A stretch of 64,000 nt of DNA, from NCBI RefSeq assembly GCF_017308975.1, contig NZ_JADWPD010000041.1, forward strand, positions 34,254 through 98,253, read 5' to 3'. The notes below the pieces were generated by a model. It made no database searches and was not told the DNA's origin. It worked only from the letters and a program-made list of their open reading frames with translations. This document shows positions 9,736 through 19,094 of the stretch, piece by piece. The DNA comes from Amycolatopsis sp. MtRt-6 (GTDB taxonomy: Bacteria > Actinomycetota > Actinomycetes > Mycobacteriales > Pseudonocardiaceae). The position numbers and the translations under genes are program-made. Position 1 is the first letter of the stretch. Each line of letters opens with the position of its first letter.

Positions 9736-10434
9736 ATGACCACCACGGTGCTCGTCGTCGACGACCAGCCGCTGGTCCGGGCCGGCCTGGCGGCCCTGCT
9801 GCGCGCGGCACCCGGCTTCGAGGTCGTCGGCGAGGCGGCGGACGGCGAGCAGGCGGTCGCCCGCGCCGCGGCGACCCGGCCGGACGTCATCCTCATGGAC
9901 GTGCGCATGCCCGGCGTCGGCGGGGTGACGGCCACGCGCCGGATCCTCGCGGGTGCCCAGGATCCGCCACCCCGCATCCTGATCCTGACGACGTTCGACA
10001 TCGACGAGTACGTCTACGAAGCCCTGCGCGCGGGCGCGGCGGGCTTCCTGCTCAAGGAAGCCGAACCGGCCCGGCTGATGCACGCGATCCACACCGTCGC
10101 CGGCGGCGACCTGCTCTTCGCCCCCACGGTCACCCGGCGCCTGATCGAAACGTACGTCCGCCACCACACCCCCGCCACCCCGGCCGGCCACCCGAGCCTC
10201 GGCGCGCTCACCGCCCGCGAGCGCGAAATCCTGTGCCTCGTCGGCACCGGCGTCACCAACCGCGAGATCGCCGGCCGGCTCACGATCAGCGAGGGCACGG
10301 TCAAGACCCACCTGAACCGCGTCATGACGAAGCTCGACCTGACCAGCCGTGCCCAGGCCGTCGTGCTCGCCTACGAGACCGGGCTGGTCACCCCCGGCAC
10401 ACCCGCCTTCGCGAGTCACCGGAGCGAGCCGTGA
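9736..10434 (+). CDS. response regulator, NarL/LuxR family
   Basis: A 232-residue partner of the kinase immediately upstream. The receiver domain occupies residues 1-120 with acidic pocket VVDDQ and phosphoacceptor Asp55 in ILMDVRMPG, plus Lys in LLKEAEPAR. A LuxR-type HTH follows (LTAREREILCLV, then EIAGRLTISEGTVKTH). The ATG at 9736 is chosen over the overlapping GTG at 9709 because the receiver strand begins right after it. Its stop is seven bases from the stop of the convergent PucR gene. Confidence 0.9.
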   Translation: MTTTVLVVDDQPLVRAGLAALLRAAPGFEVVGEAADGEQAVARAAATRPDVILMDVRMPGVGGVTATRRILAGAQDPPPRILILTTFDIDEYVYEALRAGAAGFLLKEAEPARLMHAIHTVAGGDLLFAPTVTRRLIETYVRHHTPATPAGHPSLGALTAREREILCLVGTGVTNREIAGRLTISEGTVKTHLNRVMTKLDLTSRAQAVVLAYETGLVTPGTPAFASHRSEP

Positions 10435-10441
10435 GCCCGGT

Positions 10442-12046
10442 TCAGGGGTGCCGCGGGGAGCGGCGGCGCAGCAGGTCGTAGCCGCGGACGGCCAGCTGCA
10501 GCCGCTGCTGGTTGTCCACGTCGACCGGGTCGAGGCCGAGGACCTCGCGCAGCCGGTCGAGGCGATGGTACAGCGTCCGGCGCTGGACGAACAGCGCGTC
10601 GGCGGCGCGGGCCTTGTTGCCGCCGCACTGCAGGAACGTGCGCAGGGTCGGCAGGAGCGGGTTGCTCGTGCGGGCGTCGTGCTCCAGCAGCGCGCCCAGC
10701 TCGTCCTCGACGTACCGGGTGAGCTCCGGGCCTTCGGACAGGGCCACCAGCAACCGCAGCGCGCCGAGGTCGTCGAAGCGCATGAGCTCGCACTCCGGCG
10801 CGGATGCCGCCACCGACGCGGCACTGCGGCCCTGGCGGATCGCCTGCGGCAACGCCGCCGGCGCGACCACCCGGCTGACGCCGCCGCGGACCCCGCGCCC
10901 GGTCAACGTCTCCAGCAAGGCCGCGGCGCCGCCCTCGAGGCCGACCACCGCGAGGTCGAAGTCGCCGATGTCGCCGACGACCGCCGGCCACTGGCCCTCG
11001 TGCAGGAGCCGGGCGAGGTCCTGGTCGCCGAAGGGTTCCCCGGCCGCCTCGCGGGCCGTGACGACGACGATCAGCTCGCGGTCGCGCAGGTCCTGCCCGA
11101 GCGCGAGGCCGCGGCTGACGAACTTTTCGCCCGTGATGTCGCCGAGCAGGAGCCGGTTGAGCAAAGCTCCCTGCCGCTGCGCCGACCGGGCCCCGCTCTC
11201 GCGTTCGCTCAGGAGGGTGATCGCGATGGCGGCGGCCGCGCGCTCCATGGCCCGGAGGTCGGCCGCGCTCGGCGGCGCGCCGCCGTGCAGCAGGTGCAGC
11301 CAGCCCCACGACTCCCCGCGCAGGATCACCGCCGCGCGGGCGCAGGCCACGACCTGGCTGAACGAGCCCGCCCGGGCCTGGGGACGCGTGGCCTCGCCGG
11401 TCAGGATCGGGTGGTGGCGCTCGTGGATCGCCCGCGAATGCGCGTCCCACTCGGCCACCAGGTCGTCGGCGGCCGGGGTGGCGCCGCTGTAGGCGAGCAT
11501 CCGGTGCGCGACGTCTTCGAGCACCACCGCGTGCCCGGTGCGCCGGGCCAGCTCGCGCACCATGCCGACGTAGTCCTCGTCGGCCAGCAGCAGGTCCATG
11601 AACGCCTGGCCGGTCGCCTCCTCGGCGATCAGCCTGCTGACCCGCGTCTCCACCAGGACCTCGTGGACCTGGGCGGAGGCCTCCACGAACGGGATTTCGT
11701 CGTCGAGGCCGACGAGCGGCAGGCCGACCGCGCGGGCCTCGTCGACGACCGCGTCCGGCATCGAGCCGAACATCCGGCCCGCCAGCTCGACCACGAGGAC
11801 GGCCGCGTGGGCGTCGGCGAGGCGGCGGATGAACGCGCGCTGCTCCGCCTCGGCGTGGCCCATCCCGAGGCCCGCGGTCAGCAGCATCTCCTGGCCGGAC
11901 AGGAACCGGTGGATGTCGGGGATCTCGCCGGTGTGCACCCAGCGCACCGGCCGGTCCAGGCCGTCTTCGCCGGCGTACACGTGGACCCGGGTGCGCTGGA
12001 AGACCTCCAGCTGCAGGGCGTCGCGGACGGTGAGGACCTCGGCCAT
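10442..12046 (-). CDS. PucR-family transcriptional regulator
   Basis: A 534-residue regulator with an N-terminal PucR sensor-like domain (starting MAEVLTVRDALQL, including DRPVRWVHTGEIPD), a central GGDEF-like/CdaR region and a C-terminal PucR HTH seen as NKARAADALFVQRRTLYHRL. The start at 12046 is chosen because GGAGAG lies just upstream and it coincides with the beginning of the conserved domain. It is divergent from the HisD-like operon at 12169 and probably controls it in response to a pathway substrate. The 122-base intergenic region holds an ACAC-N5-GTGT dyad (12084-12096) that could be its site. Confidence 0.9.
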   Translation of the reverse strand: MAEVLTVRDALQLEVFQRTRVHVYAGEDGLDRPVRWVHTGEIPDIHRFLSGQEMLLTAGLGMGHAEAEQRAFIRRLADAHAAVLVVELAGRMFGSMPDAVVDEARAVGLPLVGLDDEIPFVEASAQVHEVLVETRVSRLIAEEATGQAFMDLLLADEDYVGMVRELARRTGHAVVLEDVAHRMLAYSGATPAADDLVAEWDAHSRAIHERHHPILTGEATRPQARAGSFSQVVACARAAVILRGESWGWLHLLHGGAPPSAADLRAMERAAAAIAITLLSERESGARSAQRQGALLNRLLLGDITGEKFVSRGLALGQDLRDRELIVVVTAREAAGEPFGDQDLARLLHEGQWPAVVGDIGDFDLAVVGLEGGAAALLETLTGRGVRGGVSRVVAPAALPQAIRQGRSAASVAASAPECELMRFDDLGALRLLVALSEGPELTRYVEDELGALLEHDARTSNPLLPTLRTFLQCGGNKARAADALFVQRRTLYHRLDRLREVLGLDPVDVDNQQRLQLAVRGYDLLRRRSPRHP

Positions 12047-12168
12047 GCGCTCTCCAGTGTGTGAAACGTACGCGCTCACTATTACACGCATTGTGTCTGT
12101 CGAGGCGGACTCTCGCTGCGCAGACTTCTTCCTCAAGCCACCCAGGGGTCACCGGTAAGGAGCATGCA

Positions 12169-13494
12169 GTGTCCACAGCGGCCAAGCTCGTCAAGAAACC
12201 CGTCACGGAGACGGCGTCGCGGACCAGCCGTCCGGAAATCGCCGGCACGGTCGCCGAAATCATCGCCGACGTCCGGCGGAACGGGGACGCCGCCGTGCGC
12301 CGCTGGTCGGAGAAGTTCGACTCGTGGACCCCGGAGTCCTACCGGCTCGGGCCGGACGACATCGCCGCGGTGGTCGCGTCCGTGCCGGAGACCGTCCTCG
12401 ACGACCTGCGGTTCGTCCAGCGCCAGGTGCGGGGCTTCGCCCAGGCCCAGCGGGACTCCCTCGCCGACTTCGAGGTGGAGACGCTCCCCGGGGTCTACCT
12501 CGGCCAGCGGAACATTCCGGTCGGCGCGGCCGGCGCCTACGTGCCGGGCGGCCGGTACCCGCTCACCGCGTCCGCGCACATGACGGTGGTGACCGCCAAG
12601 GTCGCCGGCGTCGACCGGGTCGCGGCGACCACGCCGCCGGACCGCGGCACGCCGCCGCCGATCAGCATCGCGGCCATGCACCTGGCCGGCGCGGACGAGA
12701 TCTACGTGCTGGGCGGCGTGCAGGCCGTGGCCGCGCTCGCGCTCGGCACCGAGACGATCGCCCCGGTCGACATGCTGGCCGGGCCGGGCAACGCCTATGT
12801 GGCCGAGGCGAAGCGCCAGCTGTTCGGCGAGGTGGGCATCGACCTGTTCGCCGGGCCGACCGAGGTGCTGATCGTCGCGGACGGGACGGCGGACCCGTTC
12901 GTCGTCGCGACCGACCTGCTCTCGCAGGCCGAGCACGGGCCGGACTCCCCCGCCGTCCTGATCACCACCTCGGCGGAGGTGGCGGCGCGCACGATCGCGT
13001 ACGTGGAAGAGCTGCTGCCCGGCCTGCCCACCGGCGACGTCGCCGGCCGCGCGTGGCGGGACAAGGGCGAGGTGCTCGTCGTCGAGGACCTCGACGCCGC
13101 GTACGCCCTCGCCGACGAGTACGCGAGCGAGCACGTCCAGATCCTCACCGCCGAACCCCGTGCCGCGCTGCGGAAGATGCGCAACTACGGCGCGCTGTTC
13201 CTCGGCGACAAGACGTGCGTCGCCTACGGGGACAAGGTGATCGGCACCAACCACGTGCTGCCGACGCTGGGCGCGGCCCGCTACACCGGCGGCCTGTGGG
13301 TGGGCAAGTACCTCAAGACCGTGACGTACCAGGAGGTCCAGGACGCCGGCTCCAGCGCCGAGCTCGGCGAGATCTGCGGCCGCGCGTCCCGGCTGGAGAA
13401 CTTCGAAGGACACGCGCGCTCGGGCGACATTCGCAGCGCGCGGTTCGGGTCGGCCCGTCTCGAGTGGACCGATCACACTTTCGGGCGCGCCTGA
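12169..13494 (+). CDS. histidinol dehydrogenase-family NAD-dependent dehydrogenase (catabolic paralogue)
   Basis: A 441-residue zinc/NAD dehydrogenase of the HisD fold. HisD metal and catalytic positions are visible: Gln and His in LLSQAEHGPDS, Glu-His in YASEHVQI, Asp in YGDKVIGTNHVLP, and a C-terminal His in NFEGHARSG. The overall sequence and the context (no other his gene, PucR regulator, permease, ThDP enzyme) fit the catabolic branch of the family, whose known members oxidise 2,3-dihydroxypropane-1-sulfonate (HpsN) or related diols; the substrate here is not established. The GTG at 12169 follows TAAGGAG. First gene of a four-gene operon. Confidence 0.88.
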   Translation: MSTAAKLVKKPVTETASRTSRPEIAGTVAEIIADVRRNGDAAVRRWSEKFDSWTPESYRLGPDDIAAVVASVPETVLDDLRFVQRQVRGFAQAQRDSLADFEVETLPGVYLGQRNIPVGAAGAYVPGGRYPLTASAHMTVVTAKVAGVDRVAATTPPDRGTPPPISIAAMHLAGADEIYVLGGVQAVAALALGTETIAPVDMLAGPGNAYVAEAKRQLFGEVGIDLFAGPTEVLIVADGTADPFVVATDLLSQAEHGPDSPAVLITTSAEVAARTIAYVEELLPGLPTGDVAGRAWRDKGEVLVVEDLDAAYALADEYASEHVQILTAEPRAALRKMRNYGALFLGDKTCVAYGDKVIGTNHVLPTLGAARYTGGLWVGKYLKTVTYQEVQDAGSSAELGEICGRASRLENFEGHARSGDIRSARFGSARLEWTDHTFGRA

Positions 13495-13591
13495 CCGGCG
13501 CGAGCGGGGGATCTTCCGCGCCGAGCCGGTCGACCGCGGCGAAGCGCGACCGCACCAAGGAGCATCATCACTTCGGCCCCCGGAGGTCGCC

Positions 13592-15187
13592 ATGACAACC
13601 GACAACCCCGCGGTTTCCCGCACCGCGCCCGAACCCGCCGGCGGCACCGCGCCGGTCTCGTCCCGTGAGGACGCCGAACTGCTCGCGGCACTCGGCTACC
13701 AGCAGCGCTTCGACCGCAAGGTGAGCCTGTGGGCGAACTTCGCGCTCGGCTTCGTCTACCTCTCGCCGCTGGTCGGCGTGGTGTCCCTGTTCGCGCTGGG
13801 CCTGTCGACGGCCGGGGGGCCGTCGATCTTCTGGATCGCCGTTGTCGGGCTGGGCCAGTTGCTCGTCGCGCTGGTGTTCGGCGAGGTCGTGTCGCAGTTC
13901 CCGCTGGCCGGTGGGCTCTACCAGTGGTCCCGCCGGCTGTGGAACGGGCGTTACGCGTGGTTCACCGCGTGGACCTACATCTGCTGCATCACGATCGGCA
14001 TCACCAGCACGGCGTTGTTCAGCTCGGACTTCGTGGCCAGCCTCTTCGGCGGCACGTCGGCCGAGCCGGGCGTGACCTCGACGCCCGGGCAGCGGCTGCT
14101 CATCGCGATCGCGGTGACCGCGCTCTGCCTGCTGTGCAACAGCTTCGGCACCCGCACGCTGGCGATCATCTCCAAGATCGGGCTGGCCGCGGAGCTCATC
14201 GGGATCGTCCTGGTCGGGCTGTACCTGCTGATCTTCCAGCGTCACAACCCGATCTCGATCTTCTTCTCCACCTCGGGCATCGACCACCCGGGAAGCTACG
14301 TCGGCGCGTTCCTGGCCGCGTCGCTCGTCGGGCTCTTCCTCTTCTACGGGTTCGAGGCCTGCGGCGAGGTCGCCGAGGAGGTGCCGAACCCGGCGCGCAG
14401 CATCCCGCGCGCCATGCAGCTGACCGTCGTCGTCGGCGGGCTGGCCGCGCTGTTCGCGTTCGCCGGGTACGCCCTCGCCGCGCCGGACCTCGGCTCGATC
14501 CTTTCGGGACAGGACACGAACCCGATCCCCGCGATCCTCCAGAGCTCCATCGGCACCGTCGGCACCAAGCTCGTCCTGATCGTCGCCCTGACCTCGTTCG
14601 TCGCCGGGGTGCTGAGCCAGCAGGCGGCGGCGAGCCGGATCGTGTTCTCCTTCGCCCGTGACGACATGTTCCCGGGCTCGCACTTCTTCTCGAAGGTCAC
14701 GGCCCGCCACCGCGTGCCGATGAACGCGCTGCTGGCCGTGAACGTCGTGCCGGTCCTGCTGTTCGTGTTCGTCTACTTCTCGCCGGACTCGCTCGTGCGG
14801 ATCGCGGCGTTCCAGATGCTCGCGGGCTACCTGGCGTTCCAGATGGTGGTGCTCGCCGCGCTGCGGATGCGGCTGAAGGGCTGGCGGCCCGCCGGGGCCT
14901 GGACCCTGGGCCGCTGCGGCCTGGTCGTCAACATCGCGGCGCTGGTCTACGGCGTGCTCGCGATGATCCTGCTGGCGGCGCCGACCGGCGACGCGAGCGC
15001 CTCGTTCGTGGACCGCTGGATCGCGTTGATCGGCTTCCTGATCGTGTCGGCGGTGGGGCTGGTCTACCTGCTGGCCGCCAAGCCCGACCGGAAATCCACC
15101 GCACCCGAGGGCGACGCGATCGAGATCGCCGCCCGGCTGCGGGACCGTGCCGCCTCGGTCGCCGAGGCAGAAAGGAGGACCGCGTGA
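13592..15187 (+). CDS. APC-superfamily amino acid/amine permease
   Basis: A 531-residue membrane transporter with about 12 hydrophobic helices. The APC pattern is clear: a cytoplasmic N tail of about 45 residues, the glycine-rich first helix region, and FYGFEACGEVAEEVPNPARSIPRAM, the conserved loop of the family (shown here in part). The ATG at 13592 follows CGGAGG. The stop overlaps the start of the next gene by four bases. In this operon it probably imports the substrate of the HisD-like and ThDP enzymes, suggesting an amino acid, amine or similar zwitterion. Confidence 0.9.
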   Translation: MTTDNPAVSRTAPEPAGGTAPVSSREDAELLAALGYQQRFDRKVSLWANFALGFVYLSPLVGVVSLFALGLSTAGGPSIFWIAVVGLGQLLVALVFGEVVSQFPLAGGLYQWSRRLWNGRYAWFTAWTYICCITIGITSTALFSSDFVASLFGGTSAEPGVTSTPGQRLLIAIAVTALCLLCNSFGTRTLAIISKIGLAAELIGIVLVGLYLLIFQRHNPISIFFSTSGIDHPGSYVGAFLAASLVGLFLFYGFEACGEVAEEVPNPARSIPRAMQLTVVVGGLAALFAFAGYALAAPDLGSILSGQDTNPIPAILQSSIGTVGTKLVLIVALTSFVAGVLSQQAAASRIVFSFARDDMFPGSHFFSKVTARHRVPMNALLAVNVVPVLLFVFVYFSPDSLVRIAAFQMLAGYLAFQMVVLAALRMRLKGWRPAGAWTLGRCGLVVNIAALVYGVLAMILLAAPTGDASASFVDRWIALIGFLIVSAVGLVYLLAAKPDRKSTAPEGDAIEIAARLRDRAASVAEAERRTA

Positions 15188-15852
15188 CCCGCGTGCTGTA
15201 TCTCTACGGCGGATGGCCGGGGCACAAGCCCTACGACATCGCCGACAAGTGGGCGCTGCCCCTGTTCACCGAGCTGGGTTTCGAGGTCACGGAGACCAAC
15301 GACGTCTTCGCGCTCGACGCCGACCTCACCGGCTACGACCTGATCGCGCTCAACTGGAACAACGCGCTGCTGTCCGAAGGGCTTTCGGCGGCCCAGGAGG
15401 ACAGCCTGCTCGGCGCGGTCGAGGCGGGCACCGGGATCGCCGCCTGGCACGGCGCGGCCGCGGCCTTCCGGCTGAGCCTCAAGTACCACCTGCTGCTGGG
15501 CGGGAGCTTCCTGGAGCACCCGGCCGGCGAAGGCGTCAAGTACCCCTACCGCGTGTCCATTGTGGACCACACGCACGAGATCACCGCGGGGGTGCGGGAC
15601 TTCGCCGTGGCGTCGGAGCAGTACTACATGTCGGTCGACCCGAACAACCACGTGCTGGCGGAAAGCACGTTCACCGGCGAACACCTGTCCTGGCTCGACG
15701 GCCGGACGATCCCCCAGGCCTGGACCCGGAACTGGGGCCGGGGACGGGTCTTCTACAGCGCCGTCGGGCACGACCTGGACGACCTGCAGAACCCGGACGT
15801 GACCCGGCTGTGCAAGCAGGGTTTCGCCTGGGCCGCGCGCCGGAGCCACTGA
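15184..15852 (+). CDS. ThuA-like domain protein
   Basis: A 222-residue protein of the ThuA/glutamine-amidotransferase-like fold. Features include VLYLYGGWPGHKPYD at the N terminus, GIAAWHGAAAAF where the class I amidotransferase nucleophile elbow would lie, and VDHTHEITAGV and GRVFYSAVGHDLDD, which are standard for ThuA proteins. No catalytic Cys is present at the elbow, as is usual for this group. ThuA proteins occur in sugar/polyol catabolic loci but their reaction is poorly defined. Translationally coupled to the permease (GTGA overlap). Confidence 0.85.
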   Translation: MTRVLYLYGGWPGHKPYDIADKWALPLFTELGFEVTETNDVFALDADLTGYDLIALNWNNALLSEGLSAAQEDSLLGAVEAGTGIAAWHGAAAAFRLSLKYHLLLGGSFLEHPAGEGVKYPYRVSIVDHTHEITAGVRDFAVASEQYYMSVDPNNHVLAESTFTGEHLSWLDGRTIPQAWTRNWGRGRVFYSAVGHDLDDLQNPDVTRLCKQGFAWAARRSH

Positions 15853-15871
15853 ACACAGAACGGAGAGTCAC

Positions 15872-17659
15872 ATGCCTGTCCTCACCGGCGGCCAGATCGT
15901 CGCGCGGACCCTGCACAACTACGGCGTCGGCTACGTCGCCGGCATTCCCGGCCACGGGATCTGGTCGCTGACCGACGCCTTCCTGGACGACGAGTCGAAG
16001 ATCCCGTTCGTCCAGACGTTCCACGAGCAGAGCGCGGTCCACCTCGCGGACGGCTACTACCGCGCCACCGGCCGCCCGATCGCCGCGGTCACCTCGATCG
16101 GCGCCGGCGCGAGCAACACGGTGATCGGCATGGGTACGGCGTTCACCGACTCGACGAGCGTGCTGGTGATCACCGGCGGCCCGCCGACGCACATGCGCGG
16201 CCACGGCCTGCTCCAGGAGCTGGACCGCTACACGGCCAACGACTTCCCCAAGGTCGCCGAGGCCGTCAGCAAGCGGCACTGGGTGGTGACGCGGGTCGAG
16301 GAGCTGCCGTTCGTGCTGCACCGGTGTTTCAACTCGATGCTCACCGGACGGCCGGGCCCGGTGCACCTCGAGGTACCGATGGACGTCCAGGCCGAGGCGG
16401 CCGACGTCCAGCTGCACGACCTCGAGCGGCGCATCCCGGTCGGCCGCCAGCACCCGGACCCGCTGGCCATCGACCGCGCGGTCGAGGTGCTCCGCGGCGC
16501 CCGGCGGCCGGTCATCGTGGTGGGCGGCGGCGCGGTCACGTCCGAGGCGGCCGACCAGGTGAAGGCGCTGGCCGAGCGCTGGTCGATCCCGGTGGTGACG
16601 ACCTGGAACGGCAAGAGCGCGTTCCCGGAGGACCACGAGCTGTTCGCGGGCAGCGTCGGCCAGACCGGCACGCTGGTCGGCAACGCGATCGCGAGCGCGG
16701 CGGACGTCGTCGTGTCGGTCGGCTGCCGGTTCACCGACTGGTCCGCGTCCAGCTACGCCAAGGGGATCAGCTTCTCGATCCCACCGGCCAAGCTGATCCA
16801 CATCGACATCGACCCGCACGAGATCGGCAAGAACTACCCGGCCGAGGTGGGCATAGTCGCGGACGCGCAGCGCGCCGTGGGAGCGATCGTGGACTCGCTC
16901 CCCCGCGCGGGAGCCGAGCGTTCGGAGTACCTGGCCGAGCTGGCGCAGCTGAAGCAGGACTGGGAGGACAAGCTCGCCTCCCGCCGCGACAGCGACCGGT
17001 ACCCGTTCACGTCGCAGCGCCCACTGGGAGCGTTGCGCGCCGCACTCCCCCGCGACGCGATCATCGTCGCCGGATCGGGCAACACCCAGGGCGCGGTGAA
17101 GCAGACGTTCCCGGTGTACGAGCCCCGCACGCACCTGACATCCGGCGGCTTCTCGTCGATGGGGTGGGCGATCCCCGCCGCGGTCGGCGCGAAGCTGGGC
17201 CGCCCCGACCGCACGGTAGCGTGCGTCCTGGGCGACGGCGACTTCCTGATGACGGCACAGGAGATCGCGCTGAGCGTGACGACCGGGGCACCGGTGGTGT
17301 TCGTGGTGCAGAACAACGCGGGCTACATGTCCATCCGGGGCGGGCAGCGCAAGCAGACGTCCCGCCACATCGGCACGGAGTTCTCGCGCCCGGACGGGAC
17401 ACCGTACAGCCCGGACTTCGCCGCGCTGGGCGCGTCGTTCGGGATCGAGTCGTGGAAGGTCCCGGACGCCGAGTCGCTGGAGCCGATCCTGCGCAAGGCG
17501 GTGCAGTCCGGCGAGCCGGCACTGGTGGAGGTGCCGACGGACCGCGACGCGGCGGGGCCGTGGGTGCCGGGCTGGTGGGACTTCCCGATCCCGGCGTACG
17601 TGACCGACGAGCGCCAGGAGGAGTACCACCGGACGCGGGCGACCGAGCAGCACCTCTGA
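15872..17659 (+). CDS. thiamine-diphosphate-dependent enzyme, acetolactate synthase-like
   Basis: A 595-residue ThDP enzyme with all three domains of the acetolactate synthase/benzoylformate decarboxylase superfamily: the Pyr domain with the cofactor-activating Glu52 in FHEQSAVHLADG, a central domain with VIVVGGGAV, and the PP domain with the LGDGDF...NN motif that binds Mg-diphosphate. It could act as a decarboxylase or a carboligase on a 2-keto acid produced by the HisD-like dehydrogenase. It differs from sulfoacetaldehyde acetyltransferase at the N terminus, so an Xsc role is not supported. ATG 15872 follows GGAGAG. Last gene of the operon; a long perfect hairpin follows. Confidence 0.88.
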   Translation: MPVLTGGQIVARTLHNYGVGYVAGIPGHGIWSLTDAFLDDESKIPFVQTFHEQSAVHLADGYYRATGRPIAAVTSIGAGASNTVIGMGTAFTDSTSVLVITGGPPTHMRGHGLLQELDRYTANDFPKVAEAVSKRHWVVTRVEELPFVLHRCFNSMLTGRPGPVHLEVPMDVQAEAADVQLHDLERRIPVGRQHPDPLAIDRAVEVLRGARRPVIVVGGGAVTSEAADQVKALAERWSIPVVTTWNGKSAFPEDHELFAGSVGQTGTLVGNAIASAADVVVSVGCRFTDWSASSYAKGISFSIPPAKLIHIDIDPHEIGKNYPAEVGIVADAQRAVGAIVDSLPRAGAERSEYLAELAQLKQDWEDKLASRRDSDRYPFTSQRPLGALRAALPRDAIIVAGSGNTQGAVKQTFPVYEPRTHLTSGGFSSMGWAIPAAVGAKLGRPDRTVACVLGDGDFLMTAQEIALSVTTGAPVVFVVQNNAGYMSIRGGQRKQTSRHIGTEFSRPDGTPYSPDFAALGASFGIESWKVPDAESLEPILRKAVQSGEPALVEVPTDRDAAGPWVPGWWDFPIPAYVTDERQEEYHRTRATEQHL

Positions 17660-17669
17660 CGCTGCTGTT

Positions 17670-17709
17670 CATGAGGGGCACCTTCATCGCCGTGAAGGTG
17701 CCCCTCATG
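17670..17709. terminator. 17-bp perfect hairpin
   Basis: Arms 17670-17686 and 17693-17709 (CATGAGGGGCACCTTCA and its exact complement) enclose a 6-base loop, 10 bases beyond the ThDP gene. It is a strong terminator candidate for the operon. The perfect symmetry of both arms and unusually low GC for this DNA suggest a maintained or dispersed element. The rest of the 205-base gap to the HNH gene shows nothing else. Confidence 0.8.
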
Positions 17710-17864
17710 TCGTCCGGGCGAGGCTCGGAGATGTCCGGCGGCTGTGCGGGCGGACCCGTTTCACGATGGGCAGTGACCTCCGCTTGGACCTCAACACCGG
17801 AGACCGGCCTGGTGCGCTCGTGGGTGTAGGCCCGTAGCCGTGGGGCTGCGGGCCTGTCCCGTGG

Positions 17865-19094
17865 TCAGGCTGTGAATGGGAGTGGTTCGTGGAGGTTGTT
17901 GCGCCGGGGTTTGCGGCGCCGGTCGATGAATGCTGGTGGCAGGAATTCGGGTAGGCCGTCGGTGGCGATGCGGACTTCCCAGCCGGAGCGGTGCAGGAGC
18001 CGGTGGTGGTGGGCGCACATCAGGACCAGGTTGGTGAGGTCGGTGGGGCCGCCGTCTGCCCAGTGCCGGATGTGGTGGCCTTGACAGTGCCGGGGTGGAC
18101 GATGACAGCCCGGGAAGGCACAACCCCGATCCCGGAGGAAGAGAGCGCGGCGCAGTCCGGCGGAGATGAGGCGGCGGAGGCGGCCGAGGTTGAGGGGTTC
18201 GCTTTTGTCGCCGAGGACGGCGGGGATGATCATTGCGTCGCAGGCGTGCACCCGGGCTTCGGCGGCGGTCATGGTGCCGGTGTCGCCGAGGGTGGCCTTG
18301 CCGACACCGGATTTCAGGTCTTCCAACGACACGGCGACCATGACGTGGGCTCGTTCCCCGGCCTGCATCGGCAACTCCGGAGAATTCAAGGCCAGGTCGA
18401 CGGCATCGGAGAAAGCATCCCCATAGCGCTGCGGGGTCGTGCGGAAGTCGGGACCCTCATCCCCGGTACGACGCTCCGCCAAAGAATCCAACAATGCGTG
18501 GGCGCGTGCGCCGGTCTCATCGTCGAACCGGCCACTCAGCTCCCAGATCCCGGTTCTTTTGCGGCGCAGGAACAGCTCCCGGGTGGGAACCACGGGTTCG
18601 GTGTCGTCGGGTTCGTCGCCGTCGGGGACCAGGTGGGCGAGGATGCGGGCACCGAGGGCGGCGACCTGCTTGTGCCCGGCCTCCTCGGCGAAAGCCAGCA
18701 GGTTGGCCTCGGCGCTCACGCAATGCTCGGGCGGAACCTGGGCCAGCACGGAGGTGATCACGTCGATCATCGGGTTGCTCAACCGTCCCGCCCGAGCGGC
18801 AGCGCCGGTGGCGGGGGCCAGGGCGGGGATGGGGCTGCCGTCGAGGTTGCGGCCCGGATTCACTAAGCGGGCGCGTTTGATCAGCCGTTCCGCGGCCGGC
18901 TTCGGCATATCGGCGAGGTGCTCCAACAGGCGGGCGGCCGAGCGGTAGCCGAACAGCTCCATCACACCCCGCTGTTCGATTTCCACCAGCACCGCACCAA
19001 GTTCGGCCTCCGCGGACCGCATCGACGCGACCAGTTCGCCGATGCGGTCGGCGAAGGCCACCGCGTCGGGCGAGGGGGTCGTGTTGCTGGTCAT
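17865..19094 (-). CDS. DUF222 / HNH endonuclease domain protein (13E12 repeat type)
   Basis: A 409-residue protein with an N-terminal DUF222 region (about 1-300) and a C-terminal HNH nuclease motif: RDRGCAFPGC, HCQGHHIRHWADGGPTD and LMCAHHHRLLH. The pairs CxxxC/HH and the final HHxxxH fit metal-binding and catalytic positions. GGAG precedes the start at 19094. This family is abundant and often multicopy in actinomycetes and is associated with mobile DNA; its function is not established. The local codon use is visibly less GC-biased than the neighbours, consistent with later acquisition. The 214-base region upstream holds no other recognisable gene. Confidence 0.9.
   Translation of the reverse strand: MTSNTTPSPDAVAFADRIGELVASMRSAEAELGAVLVEIEQRGVMELFGYRSAARLLEHLADMPKPAAERLIKRARLVNPGRNLDGSPIPALAPATGAAARAGRLSNPMIDVITSVLAQVPPEHCVSAEANLLAFAEEAGHKQVAALGARILAHLVPDGDEPDDTEPVVPTRELFLRRKRTGIWELSGRFDDETGARAHALLDSLAERRTGDEGPDFRTTPQRYGDAFSDAVDLALNSPELPMQAGERAHVMVAVSLEDLKSGVGKATLGDTGTMTAAEARVHACDAMIIPAVLGDKSEPLNLGRLRRLISAGLRRALFLRDRGCAFPGCHRPPRHCQGHHIRHWADGGPTDLTNLVLMCAHHHRLLHRSGWEVRIATDGLPEFLPPAFIDRRRKPRRNNLHEPLPFTA

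Noticed and set aside
12169..13494. histidine biosynthesis gene hisD
   Set aside because: The operon neighbours are a permease, ThuA-like protein and ThDP enzyme under PucR, not other his genes; a catabolic paralogue is more likely.
15872..17659. sulfoacetaldehyde acetyltransferase (Xsc) completing an HpsN-type taurine/DHPS route
   Set aside because: The N-terminal region does not resemble Xsc; without matching motifs the sulfonate reading is not supported, though the substrate remains open.
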